Assembly (NCBI GenBank): GCA_902492555.1
Contig: CABUMH010000047.1
Location: forward strand, 1 to 28,418
Source of the DNA: Eisenbergiella sp900555195
GTDB taxonomy: Bacteria; Bacillota; Clostridia; Lachnospirales; Lachnospiraceae
DNA length: 28,418 nucleotides
Direction of reading: 5' to 3'
This document shows positions 7,753 through 15,487 of this stretch, piece after piece. The stretch's first letter is position 1. Each line of letters starts with the position of its first letter. The notes under the pieces were generated by a model that saw only the letters and a list, made by a program, of their open reading frames with translations, was not told the origin of the DNA and did not search any database. The position numbers and the translations under genes are program-made.

Positions 7753-7782
7753 TGCGTTCGGAAGGGCGGATAGGAGGCTGGC

Positions 7783-8631
7783 ATGCTCAGAATCGGAACG
7801 CATATGTCGATTGCACAGGGACTTGAGAAGATGGCTGAAAAGGTCGTTTGGATGGAAGCGGATACCATGCAGATTTTCAGCAGAAATCCCAGGGGCTCTA
7901 ATTACAAAAAGACGTCCGGGAAGGAGCAGGAAGCCTTTTGGCGGGTCAGGCGGGAACATCATCTTGGGCCCGTTCTGGCCCATGCGCCCTATACGATGAA
8001 CCTCGCCAGCGCACAGGATAAGGTATATGAGTTCGCCTGTACGGTAATCCGGGAAGATATCAGGAGAATGGATGAACTGGAGATCGAGATGATCGTTTTT
8101 CATCCTGGAAGCCATGTGGGCATCGGAGAAGAGGAAGGAATCCGCAACATCATTGAAGGGCTGGATCAGGCAATCACAGGAGAGGAACGAATTCAGATCC
8201 TCCTGGAGACCATGAGCGGAAAAGGAACGGAGATTGGATACCGTTTTGAACAGCTGCGCCGCATCCGGGATGGCCTGAAGCATCCGGAACGTGTGGGAAT
8301 CTGCCTGGATACCTGCCATGTGTTTGCAGCGGGATATGATATTGTGGGCGATCTGGACGGCGTGCTGAGAGAATTCGACCGCGTGCTGGGCCTTCCGCTG
8401 CTGAAGGCGATCCATTTGAACGACAGCGCGATGCCTTATGCATCCCGCAAGGATCGGCATGCAGTGATCGGTGAGGGGCAGATCGGCCTGGAGGCTCTGC
8501 TTGCAGTGATGCGCCACCCGGAACTGAAAGACTTGCCCTTTTATCTGGAAACCCCGCTGGATGATGCGGGCCATAAAGAAGAAATACAGCGATTGAGAGA
8601 GAAATTGTATGATGACGCGCCTCAGAAATAG
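7783..8631 (+). CDS. nfo: Endonuclease IV (AP endonuclease)
   Basis: It incises DNA 5' to abasic sites in base-excision repair, using a trinuclear zinc centre in a TIM barrel. The 282 residues are normal for the family. Metal-ligand motifs are present in order: LAHAPYTMN, FHPGSHVG, LLETMSGKG, CLDTCHVFAAGYD, HLNDS, DRHAVIGEG and YLETP. ATG 7783 follows ATAGGAGG. It is 30 bp after ftsH, so probably co-transcribed, and it ends before an intrinsic terminator. Confidence 0.96.
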   Translation: MLRIGTHMSIAQGLEKMAEKVVWMEADTMQIFSRNPRGSNYKKTSGKEQEAFWRVRREHHLGPVLAHAPYTMNLASAQDKVYEFACTVIREDIRRMDELEIEMIVFHPGSHVGIGEEEGIRNIIEGLDQAITGEERIQILLETMSGKGTEIGYRFEQLRRIRDGLKHPERVGICLDTCHVFAAGYDIVGDLDGVLREFDRVLGLPLLKAIHLNDSAMPYASRKDRHAVIGEGQIGLEALLAVMRHPELKDLPFYLETPLDDAGHKEEIQRLREKLYDDAPQK

Positions 8632-8643
8632 GCGCATGAAAAG

Positions 8644-8673
8644 ATGGCGGCTGATTGGCAGCCGTCATTTTTT
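8644..8673 (+). terminator. Intrinsic terminator after nfo
   Basis: ATGGCGGCTG pairs with CAGCCGTCAT (one mismatch) around ATTGG, followed by T-rich sequence to 8673. Confidence 0.88.
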
Positions 8674-8678
8674 GTCCG

Positions 8679-8728
8679 GGCGTTCATCTGCCCTTGAGGC
8701 TGCAGAGCCAAGGGCAGGGGAACACGCC
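8679..8728. repeat. Compact intergenic palindrome
   Basis: Nested pairing: GGCG 8679-8682 with CGCC 8725-8728, TTC 8683-8685 with GAA 8720-8722, CTGCCCTT 8688-8695 with AAGGGCAG 8710-8717, and GGCT 8698-8701 with AGCC 8706-8709 closing a GCAG loop. It lies between the nfo terminator and the potassium-operon promoter, with no T-tract, so it is not a simple terminator. Confidence 0.55.
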
Positions 8729-8748
8729 GGCAGAAAGGGCGCCAGAAC

Positions 8749-8768
8749 GCGGAGGGCTGAGCAGTAAC
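8749..8768 (+). repeat. 20-nt shared upstream motif, copy 1
   Basis: GCGGAGGGCTGAGCAGTAAC at this position differs by one base from 17611-17630. It ends 28 nt before the candidate -35 box at 8797. Confidence 0.55.
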
Positions 8769-8796
8769 ACACTCTGTGAAAAAGAGTGCCAACGTA

Positions 8797-8825
8797 TTGA
8801 CAAATTGAATGTACAATGCTATTTT
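8797..8825 (+). promoter_or_regulatory. Promoter of the potassium-uptake unit
   Basis: TTGACA at 8797-8802 and TATTTT at 8820-8825 have a 17-nt spacer. Transcription starting near 8832 fits the GTG start at 8864 and excludes the upstream ATG at 8816, which overlaps the promoter. No c-di-AMP (ydaO) riboswitch is seen. Confidence 0.65.
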
Positions 8826-8863
8826 CAGTTATATTGCGCATGGTTGCGAAGGAGGACGGAAAA

Positions 8864-9343
8864 GTGAAAGGCGAGTGTGCAAAGGGCTTTCCGAAAGGGG
8901 GCAGCCTTTTGCTTTATATTATGGCAGCAGGGTTTCTATGCCTGGGGATATGTGCGTGGTATGGCCGACAGATTGAGTTGGCGGATGCCCGGTCAGCCTG
9001 GAATAAGGATGTGAGAGAAGATGGCGTCTGCCTGAAGGAGCAGGATCCTGCAGGCTGGCTCCTTGCCGGCCGGGCGGATGCTTCGGCGGCCAAAAGGCAG
9101 TCAGAGCGTTTGCCGAGGCTGCCCGTTTATCTGTATGGGCTGGCGGTATGTACCCGGGCGTTCTGCTTTTCGGAAAGGACACTTCTTGCGGTCTGCATAC
9201 GGTCCGGAAGACTGTATCCGCTCCGCTTCTTATATGAATTGTTTATTCAGGAAAAGAAGGACGGGAAAAAATGGGAACGTCTGCAGTCAGAGAGAATAAC
9301 AATTACGACAGGAGTAAAGAAGGGATATTGTGAATATCATTGA
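8864..9343 (+). CDS. Small membrane-anchored protein of unknown function, coupled to KtrB
   Basis: I do not recognise it. GTG 8864 follows AAGGAGG at good spacing and gives 159 residues. A hydrophobic segment lies at about residues 15-34 (LLLYIMAAGFLCLGICAWYG), preceded by a Lys-containing N terminus, so it probably has one membrane anchor. The remainder is charged and Cys/Arg-rich with a second mildly hydrophobic stretch (LPVYLYGLAVCTRAF). The last 14 nt overlap the ktrB start, which suggests translational coupling. Codon choice resembles neighbouring genes. It could be an accessory subunit of the transporter or a rapidly evolving leader cistron; position is the only evidence. Confidence 0.55.
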   Translation: MKGECAKGFPKGGSLLLYIMAAGFLCLGICAWYGRQIELADARSAWNKDVREDGVCLKEQDPAGWLLAGRADASAAKRQSERLPRLPVYLYGLAVCTRAFCFSERTLLAVCIRSGRLYPLRFLYELFIQEKKDGKKWERLQSERITITTGVKKGYCEYH

Positions 9344-10631
9344 ATCGATAAAAAGGCAGCCTCCAGGGAGGCTGATTACATTGGGATTTGCCCTGGTGAT
9401 ACTGGCGGGGGCGCTTCTTCTGCTTACGCCGCTTTCCGTCAGGCCGGATGCGGATGTTTCGTTCGTGGACGCGCTGTTTACTTCAACCAGCGCGGTGTGT
9501 GTAACCGGCTTAATCGCGATTGACGTGGCGGATCATTTTACGCCGTTCGGACAGGCCGTAGTGGCCGTGCTGATTCAGATCGGCGGTCTGGGCGTGACAT
9601 CTGTTGGCGTCGGCCTGATTCTGGCGGCAGGAAAGAGGGTGAGCATCCGCGGCAGGCTGCTGGCCAAGGAAGCTTTAAACGTGGACAGCTTTCAGGGAAT
9701 TGTAAAGCTCGTGCGTGCGGTGCTGCTTATGACGCTGTTTTTTGAGGTCGTGGGAGCTGCCCTGAGTTTTCTCGTTTTCGTACAGGATTATTCCCCGCTG
9801 CGGGCTTTGGGGATCAGCGTATTTCATTCCATCGCGGCATTTAATAATTCCGGGTTTGATATTCTTGGCGGGCTGCGTAATCTGGTCCCTTACCAGGATA
9901 ATGTTCTTTTGAACCTGACGACCTGCGGGCTGATAATTTTCGGCGGTATAGGTTTTCTGGTCATTTTGGATATTTTGAAACAGAGGAGATTCAGAAAACT
10001 GTCTCTCCATTCCAAAGTGGTGCTGACGACGAGTTTTGTGCTGATTGTGGCGGGAACGGCATTTCTCGCGGCTACGGAGGATATTTCTCTGATGGGTGCC
10101 TTTTTCCAGAGCGTTTCTGCGAGAACAGCCGGATTTTCCACCTATCCGATCGGTGAGTTTACGGATGCGGGGCTGTTTGTGCTGTGCATTCTGATGTTCA
10201 TCGGCGCATCTCCTGGATCCACCGGGGGCGGTATTAAGACCAGCACCTTTTTCACACTGTTTCAGTCGGCCAGAAGCGTGTTCAGCAAGAAACCGATCGG
10301 GGCGTTCCGGCGGAGCATTTCGCCAGGTAACCTGAATAAGGCATATCTGATTACCATGCTCTCTTTGGGCGTGGTTTGCGTCGGAGTGTTTCTGATGTGC
10401 CTGCTGGAGCCGGAGTATACGTTTCTGCAGCTTCTGTTTGAAGTGGTATCGGCTTTTGGTACAGTGGGATTGTCTACAGGAATTACGCCGCATCTTGGCG
10501 ATGCGGGCAAGCTGGTAATCATTGTCATCATGTTTATCGGGCGTTTGGGCGCTTTCACGCTGCTTTCCATCTGGATCAGCCATCCGGAGCCCAAAGCACG
10601 CTTCACAGAAGAGATGATTACGATCGGATAA
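9330..10631 (+). CDS. ktrB: Potassium transporter KtrB/TrkH family
   Basis: This is the membrane subunit of a Ktr/Trk-type K+ (possibly Na+-coupled) uptake system. It has 433 residues and four repeated membrane-pore-membrane units. Four selectivity-loop segments are visible: TSAVCVTGL, AFNNSGFD, SARTAGFST and SAFGTVGLSTG, each with the conserved filter glycine. The GASPGSTGGGIKTST segment is typical of the family. GTG 9330 overlaps the preceding gene; AGAAGGG lies upstream. The partner RCK protein is encoded just downstream. The length suits KtrB better than the longer TrkH. Confidence 0.92.
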   Translation: MNIIESIKRQPPGRLITLGFALVILAGALLLLTPLSVRPDADVSFVDALFTSTSAVCVTGLIAIDVADHFTPFGQAVVAVLIQIGGLGVTSVGVGLILAAGKRVSIRGRLLAKEALNVDSFQGIVKLVRAVLLMTLFFEVVGAALSFLVFVQDYSPLRALGISVFHSIAAFNNSGFDILGGLRNLVPYQDNVLLNLTTCGLIIFGGIGFLVILDILKQRRFRKLSLHSKVVLTTSFVLIVAGTAFLAATEDISLMGAFFQSVSARTAGFSTYPIGEFTDAGLFVLCILMFIGASPGSTGGGIKTSTFFTLFQSARSVFSKKPIGAFRRSISPGNLNKAYLITMLSLGVVCVGVFLMCLLEPEYTFLQLLFEVVSAFGTVGLSTGITPHLGDAGKLVIIVIMFIGRLGAFTLLSIWISHPEPKARFTEEMITIG

Positions 10632-10642
10632 TAGAAAGGAGA

Positions 10643-10681
10643 ATGATGCGCGGTTCGGCGCATCCATATCATACATTATGA
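10643..10681 (+). CDS. 12-codon minicistron overlapping the ktrA start
   Basis: AAAGGAG at about 10636-10641 stands immediately before ATG 10643, whereas ktrA itself has no ribosome binding site. The frame encodes MMRGSAHPYHTL, and its TGA (10679-10681) overlaps the ktrA ATG (10678-10680) as ATGA. Its first codons lie in a hairpin, GATGCGC 10645-10651 with GCGCATC 10658-10664. Spacing from AAGGAG to the first ATG is short (about 2 nt); the second ATG at 10646 is 5 nt away and gives 11 residues. Probably a coupling cistron for ktrA; the peptide itself may have no function. Confidence 0.4.
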   Translation: MMRGSAHPYHTL

Positions 10682-11343
10682 AAAGAAAACAGGAAAGAAA
10701 TTCATTCGGTGTGATCGGCCTTGGCCGGTTTGGAACAGCGCTGGCCATCACGCTGGCCAATGCGGGAAAAGAAGTGATCGTTGTAGACCGCAACGAAAGC
10801 AAAGTAAAAGAACTGAGACAGTATACGGACTATGCCTTTGTGGCGGAGGAACTGAACGCGGATACGCTGCGGGAGATCGGGATTCAGAACTGTGATGTGG
10901 CGATCGTATGTATCGGGGAAAAGATGGACACCAGCATCCTTACGACCATGTGCGTGGTGGAAATGGGCGTGCCTACTGTCATTGCCAAGGCCCTGACGGC
11001 GGAACAGGGAGCGGTGCTGGAGAAACTGGGCGCGCAGGTGGTGTATCCGGAACGGGATATGGCGCTGCGTCTGGGCAAAAAGCTGGTGAGCCCGAATTTC
11101 CTGGATTATGTCTCTTTGGATAACAGCATAGAAATACGCCAGATCATAGTGGCGGATTCCCTGGTGGGAAAGAGCGTGGAAGAGTGCGGCATCCGCAGAA
11201 AATATAAGCTGAATATTATTGCGATAGAGAACGAACACGAGACGACGATAGAGGTTATGCCCGATTACCGTCTGGGAGAAGGGGATGTGATCGTCGTGAT
11301 CGGAAAGATCAGCAACATCGATCGCTTTGAGAAGGACAACTAA
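10678..11343 (+). CDS. ktrA: KtrA/TrkA-type RCK regulatory subunit
   Basis: This is the cytosolic gating subunit of the K+ transporter. The 221 residues comprise an RCK_N Rossmann domain (GLGRFGTALA at about 14-23, acidic residue of VVDRNE binding the adenosine ribose) that binds ATP/ADP or NAD(H), and an RCK_C domain from about residue 140. In related systems the C domain binds c-di-AMP; whether this one does is not visible. ATG 10678 is set by homology (NSFGVIGLGRFG). There is no ribosome binding site of its own, so translation probably couples to the minicistron ending at 10681. Confidence 0.92.
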   Translation: MKRKQERNSFGVIGLGRFGTALAITLANAGKEVIVVDRNESKVKELRQYTDYAFVAEELNADTLREIGIQNCDVAIVCIGEKMDTSILTTMCVVEMGVPTVIAKALTAEQGAVLEKLGAQVVYPERDMALRLGKKLVSPNFLDYVSLDNSIEIRQIIVADSLVGKSVEECGIRRKYKLNIIAIENEHETTIEVMPDYRLGEGDVIVVIGKISNIDRFEKDN

Positions 11344-11389
11344 ACGGAAACATTGGTATGCGCGCCAAGATGCGCAGAGGGGAGCAAAG

Positions 11390-12277
11390 ATGAGCCAGAA
11401 GAAGCCGGGAGATTCCAATCAGATCACCAGAGAATATTTTGATTCTCTGCTCATTGAGATGAGACATATAGACGGGGTATGCCCGTCCACCCAATTCAAA
11501 CTGTATGGGGAGACGTTTCGGACGCCGGTGATGACAGCCGCCCTGTCCCACCTGGACAATGTCTGTCCGGACGGCATGGAGAAGCAGGCAGAAGGCGCGC
11601 TGCGCGCCGGGGCGGTGAACTGGGCCGGCATGGGGGATGAGGCGGAATTGGAGCGGATTGTGGCGACTGGAGCCAGAACCATCAAAATCATTAAGCCCTA
11701 CGAGGATAATGATTATGTGATGGAACGAATTCGTCATGCCTGCTCCTGCGGGTGCCTGGCAGTCGGAATGGATCTGGATCATTCCTTTAATGGAAGGGGA
11801 GAGCCGGATGAGGTGTGCGGATACCGGATGAAAGCAAAGTCCCTGGAAGAACTGAAGGCTTTTGTGCGCGCGTCCACCCGCCCTTTCGTGGTAAAGGGCG
11901 TACTCAGCAGACAGGATGCCAGAAAATGTCTGGAAGCAGGCGTGCAGGGCATTGTTGTATCCCACCATCACGGCATCATGGACTATGCGGTGCCTCCGCT
12001 TCGCATCCTTCCTCAGATCGCAGAAGAGATCGGCGGGAGAATTCCCATCTTTTTGGATTGCTGCGTGGAAAGCGGCGCAGACGTCTTTAAGGCGCTGGCT
12101 CTTGGCGCCACGGCGGTTTGTGTCGGCCGCGCGGTGATGGGGCCGCTGGGGGAAAAAGGAGCGGCAGGGGTAGAAGAGAAGCTGGAAGAGATCACCGGAC
12201 AGCTTGCCGGATTCATGGCGAGAACCTGCTGTGCGGACCTGTCCTCAATCGATGCCTCTTTGATTTGGAAGCCTTGA
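11390..12277 (+). CDS. FMN-dependent alpha-hydroxy-acid-oxidase-like protein, divergent active site
   Basis: ATG 11390 (MSQKKPGDS) follows GGGGAGC at good spacing; an in-frame upstream ATG at 11327 lies within ktrA. The 295 residues fold like the FMN TIM barrels of glycolate/lactate oxidases: FRTPVMTAALSHL is the first strand region, Lys169 in FVVKGVLS matches the flavin-contacting lysine, and IFLDCCVESGADVFKALALGATAVCVGRAVMG is the phosphate-binding end. The usual catalytic SNHGGR segment is replaced by SHHHGIMDYA (His192-194), so the substrate-binding arginine appears absent. It follows ktrA by 46 bp and may belong to that operon. Substrate unknown. Confidence 0.8.
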   Translation: MSQKKPGDSNQITREYFDSLLIEMRHIDGVCPSTQFKLYGETFRTPVMTAALSHLDNVCPDGMEKQAEGALRAGAVNWAGMGDEAELERIVATGARTIKIIKPYEDNDYVMERIRHACSCGCLAVGMDLDHSFNGRGEPDEVCGYRMKAKSLEELKAFVRASTRPFVVKGVLSRQDARKCLEAGVQGIVVSHHHGIMDYAVPPLRILPQIAEEIGGRIPIFLDCCVESGADVFKALALGATAVCVGRAVMGPLGEKGAAGVEEKLEEITGQLAGFMARTCCADLSSIDASLIWKP

Positions 12278-12304
12278 CCAGAGGGTGCATCTTGGTATTA
12301 TAAT
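12274..12304 (+). promoter_or_regulatory. Promoter of the sugar-isomerase-like gene
   Basis: TTGACC 12274-12279 (overlapping the previous stop codon) and TATAAT 12299-12304 have a 19-nt spacer; TATTAT at 12296 with 16 nt is the alternative. The region also carries GTGAC/GTCAC, a short inverted repeat near 12321-12340. Confidence 0.5.
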
Positions 12305-12374
12305 GGAGAGGAAAAGAAAAACGGGGCGTGACGGTTCATAAAGTCACAATCCTGCAAAGAAAGGAATGGGGAAC

Positions 12375-13793
12375 ATGCTAGTTAATACGAAAGCAAAAAT
12401 CGGCATATTTTCTATTGCGCTGGGGGCGTATCTGCCGCAGTTTCCTTCTCTGGTGCCGGAATTTGAGGCCCAGTATGAAGCGTTTAAGAAGACGCTTCCG
12501 GATACGGTGGAACTGATCGACGGAGGGATGGTTACCACGAAGGAGCAGTCTCAGGCTGCAGGGGATAAGTTCCGGGCAGCGGACGTGGATCTGGTATTTC
12601 TGCAGCTTCTGACCTATGCCACTTCCTACAACATGCTTCCGGCTGTCAAAGATCTGGATGTGCCGGTCGTGTTGGTGAACCTTCAGAAGCTGAAGGCGTT
12701 GGATTACGATCATACGGATATCGCAACATGGCTTGGAGAAGGGTATGCCTGTGGAGCGGTCGGAGAAATGGTGGCGGATCTGGAGCGGTTCGGCAAGCGG
12801 CATGCGGTGATTACCGGCGTGGTGGAAGGCGGAGATCCGGATGTTCAGAAAGAGATTGAGCAGTGGTGCCTTGCCGCACAGACCAGAAGAAGATTCCGCG
12901 ATACGAATATTGCGCAGATCGGCAGGCCATATCCTGGCATGATGGATCTCTATATTGACGAATCCAATCTGTACAGAAGGATGCATCTGTATACCAAGCA
13001 GTTCGATTGGGAGAAGATGTGGGCGATTGCCGACCATGTTACGGATGAAGAGGCGATCCGGGCCAAGGCGCAGGATATCCTGGATACCTTCGAGATCGAA
13101 GGCGGCGGCAGCATCGAAGAAGTGTGGGAGATGGCCAGATATGTTGTGGCCTTTGAGCAGTGGGTGAAGGATGAAAAGCTGGGGCTGATCGCTTCCCATT
13201 ATGACGGCTTTGCAACAGGAAAAGCGGGTGTGCTTGACAGCATGCTGATTCCCGCGTTTTCCATGCTGATTAAACAGGGAACAGCTTGTGCGGTGGAAGG
13301 GGATATGAAGGTTGCTATGGCAATGAGCATCCTGAAGACGATCGCAGGAACCGGACAGCTGGCGGAAATGTATTCCATTGATTTTAATGAAGATATCGCC
13401 ATCATCGGCCACAGCGGTTCCGGAGATGCGGATATCTCCGATAGAAAGCCGACCATGAAGATTGTAAAGGTGTTCCATGGAAAGACCGGCGGCGGATATC
13501 TCACGCAGTTCTATCCTTATACCGGCCCGGTCACTTATCTGGCGATCACGCAGGATGGAGATGGCCATTTTAAATTCGTTGTGGCGGAAGGCGTGAACGA
13601 AGAAGGAAAGATACTTTCCTTCGGAGACACGAATATGAGAACGCGCTTTACCTGCGGGGCGAAAGAGTTTGTAACCCGTTGGAGTGAGTGCGGCCCCACC
13701 CATCATTTTGCTGCCGCTACAGGAAGGCATATTGATACGATTCTGAAAGTGGCGAAGATTTTCAACGTGCCGGTTGATATCGTTACCCGTTAA
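12375..13793 (+). CDS. L-arabinose/L-fucose isomerase-family protein
   Basis: The protein has 472 residues from ATG 12375; ATG 12366 (three residues longer) sits almost on the AAAGG site and is less likely. The fold class is suggested by the N-terminal Rossmann-like half (KIGIFSIALGAYLPQFPSL, VDLVFLQLLTYATS) and by conserved C-terminal polar motifs. Candidate metal or catalytic residues are Glu in DFNEDIAIIGHSGSGDAD, the His of that segment and the double His in CGPTHHFAAATG. These resemble the Glu/Glu/His/His set of AraA, but similarity is moderate, so the sugar is uncertain. It stands alone between its own promoter and a strong terminator, with no kinase or transporter beside it. Confidence 0.75.
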   Translation: MLVNTKAKIGIFSIALGAYLPQFPSLVPEFEAQYEAFKKTLPDTVELIDGGMVTTKEQSQAAGDKFRAADVDLVFLQLLTYATSYNMLPAVKDLDVPVVLVNLQKLKALDYDHTDIATWLGEGYACGAVGEMVADLERFGKRHAVITGVVEGGDPDVQKEIEQWCLAAQTRRRFRDTNIAQIGRPYPGMMDLYIDESNLYRRMHLYTKQFDWEKMWAIADHVTDEEAIRAKAQDILDTFEIEGGGSIEEVWEMARYVVAFEQWVKDEKLGLIASHYDGFATGKAGVLDSMLIPAFSMLIKQGTACAVEGDMKVAMAMSILKTIAGTGQLAEMYSIDFNEDIAIIGHSGSGDADISDRKPTMKIVKVFHGKTGGGYLTQFYPYTGPVTYLAITQDGDGHFKFVVAEGVNEEGKILSFGDTNMRTRFTCGAKEFVTRWSECGPTHHFAAATGRHIDTILKVAKIFNVPVDIVTR

Positions 13794-13800
13794 AAGCAGA

Positions 13801-13850
13801 AAAAGGACGTCTGAACGGCCTGGAGGAAGGCTATTCGGACGTCCTTTTTT
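13801..13850. terminator. Strong terminator between convergent genes
   Basis: A 15-bp stem (13801-13815 with 13834-13848, one G-T) begins with A4 and ends with T6, so it can terminate the isomerase-like gene on the plus strand and the esterase gene on the minus strand. Confidence 0.92.
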
Positions 13851-13855
13851 GCAGC

Positions 13856-15469
13856 TCAATAGTTTAATGGAAATTTATATTCGTTATGAGAGAATGCGTT
13901 GGTAATCGCCTTTGGCCCGGTTATGCTGTCAAGGGCCTCTTGCTCGATTCTCAACGGATCTGAAACAACAGAGAATTTCCGATCGAATACCATAGTTGCC
14001 TTTTGGAGCATATCAAATCTGGGCCAGCGCAGACCGGAAGCTTCCGGCTTGCCAGTACGCATGAAAGAAGCGAACAAATTGGCAACGGTTTTGGAGTATT
14101 CTTCCATTTCGGGATATGCTACCATGCGGAAGAAGGGGCTTAATTCTGTACAGTGCCCGGCGAAACGTCTGTATGGATAACGCCCATGGGGCACGTCGTA
14201 CCGGTTCAGATACAGATACACAGGCGTTTCCCTTTGATGCAGGGCATAATCCTCGGCTGGATATTGTGCGCAGCCCATATGGCATCTGATGGAAATCATT
14301 TTCATGAAGAGGTGGTCCGCTGGATCCATTTTACAGTTCGTTTCGCGGAATGCGTCAAGCAGAGCGTCCACATTTTGTTCCGTGATGTTCAGACCGTACT
14401 TTTTCCCGCGCTCCAGCGCCTTTGTACGGAAATTCTCTTCCGTAATATCCAATCCATCTTCCAGAACGAAAGAGGCCATTTCGTCTTCAGAGGCGCCAAG
14501 TATCAGAGGAATATGTCCGTTGTCAAACGCCGGGATAAAACCATCGCCTGCGCCTCTCCCAAGATGAATGCCATCGGATACAGGGGCAAATGTCATGCTC
14601 CAGAAATGGGTGTCCGGATGAAAGATTTTTTCCGTGATATATCTGGCGGGAAGTTCCAGAAGCTTATCCAGATGGGATGGCGAAACGCTCAAAAGATGCA
14701 GGGCTTCTTCTGCATATCCGGTGGCTACATCAGGAGTGATCCTTCCTACGGGAAGAAAACAGCTTATGGCTATGGCCCGATGAAACAGCCCCTTCGCTTC
14801 GGGCATATGGGTCAGTGTGAGAACTTTATCAGAACCGCCTGATTCTCCGATAATGGTGACGCAGTCAGGATCGCCGCCGAACTGTTCAATATTGTCGCGC
14901 ACCCATTTTAATGCCAGGATCAGATCCAGCTGTCCCACATTGCCTGAATCCAGGTAGCGCTCATCCAGACCTCCCAAATACAGATATCCGAAAACATGGA
15001 GTCTGTGATTCATGCTGACCAAAACCATGTCCTGTTCCCGGGCAAGTTTGTCCGCCCCTGTCAGTATGGTGCCTGACAGAATAGAATAGCCGCCTCCATG
15101 GATATATACCATGACAGGACGCTTCTTTTGATCCAGGCCAGGAGTTAATACGTTCAGACACAGACAATTTTCACTCTGTGTTTCATACTGCAGCTTTAAT
15201 TTTTCAGGATGTCCTCCTGTGGCATAAAAATCACTGGAACTGCCGGCTGTCTGAACACAGATCGGCCCATTTTGTGTGCAGTCCATGACGCCGTCCCAGC
15301 ATTCCGGTTCTTTGGCAGGCAAAAACCGGCGATCTCTGTCACATCGGCCGCCATACGGAATGCCCCGAAAAACAGCGACTCCTTCTGTCGTTTCTCCCGC
15401 TACCCTTCCGTACTTTGTCCGGACGACCGGAAAAGATTCAGAAATAGTTCCATGGTGCGTGATGCGCAT
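13856..15469 (-). CDS. Type-B carboxylesterase
   Basis: The protein has 537 residues with no signal peptide, so it is probably cytoplasmic. Motifs of carboxylesterase/lipase type B: N-terminal VVRTKYGRVAGETTEGVAVFRGIPYG, ENCLCLNV, oxyanion hole YIHGGGYS, nucleophile elbow GESGG (Ser210, where GESAG is usual), and the histidine region AGHCTELSPFF. The start is set at 15469 (MRITHHG), 6 nt after AGAGGGGG; ATG 15475 touches the site. An ORF extension to 15538 crosses the large inverted repeat and is unlikely to be translated. It lies 92 bp downstream of the permease gene. Physiological ester unknown. Confidence 0.9.
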   Translation of the reverse strand: MRITHHGTISESFPVVRTKYGRVAGETTEGVAVFRGIPYGGRCDRDRRFLPAKEPECWDGVMDCTQNGPICVQTAGSSSDFYATGGHPEKLKLQYETQSENCLCLNVLTPGLDQKKRPVMVYIHGGGYSILSGTILTGADKLAREQDMVLVSMNHRLHVFGYLYLGGLDERYLDSGNVGQLDLILALKWVRDNIEQFGGDPDCVTIIGESGGSDKVLTLTHMPEAKGLFHRAIAISCFLPVGRITPDVATGYAEEALHLLSVSPSHLDKLLELPARYITEKIFHPDTHFWSMTFAPVSDGIHLGRGAGDGFIPAFDNGHIPLILGASEDEMASFVLEDGLDITEENFRTKALERGKKYGLNITEQNVDALLDAFRETNCKMDPADHLFMKMISIRCHMGCAQYPAEDYALHQRETPVYLYLNRYDVPHGRYPYRRFAGHCTELSPFFRMVAYPEMEEYSKTVANLFASFMRTGKPEASGLRWPRFDMLQKATMVFDRKFSVVSDPLRIEQEALDSITGPKAITNAFSHNEYKFPLNY

Positions 15470-15487
15470 AACCATCCCCCTCTTTAT

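Noticed and set aside
8670..8863. c-di-AMP (ydaO) riboswitch before the potassium operon
   Set aside because: The expected conserved segments are absent, and the promoter lies downstream of the structured part, leaving only about 30 nt of leader.
9675..10802. 375-codon minus-strand frame across ktrB and ktrA
   Set aside because: It spans two well-supported genes and has low-complexity Gln/Arg/His content.
12378..13859. 493-codon open frame antisense to the isomerase-like gene
   Set aside because: It runs through the strong bidirectional terminator and mirrors a gene with good start and motifs.
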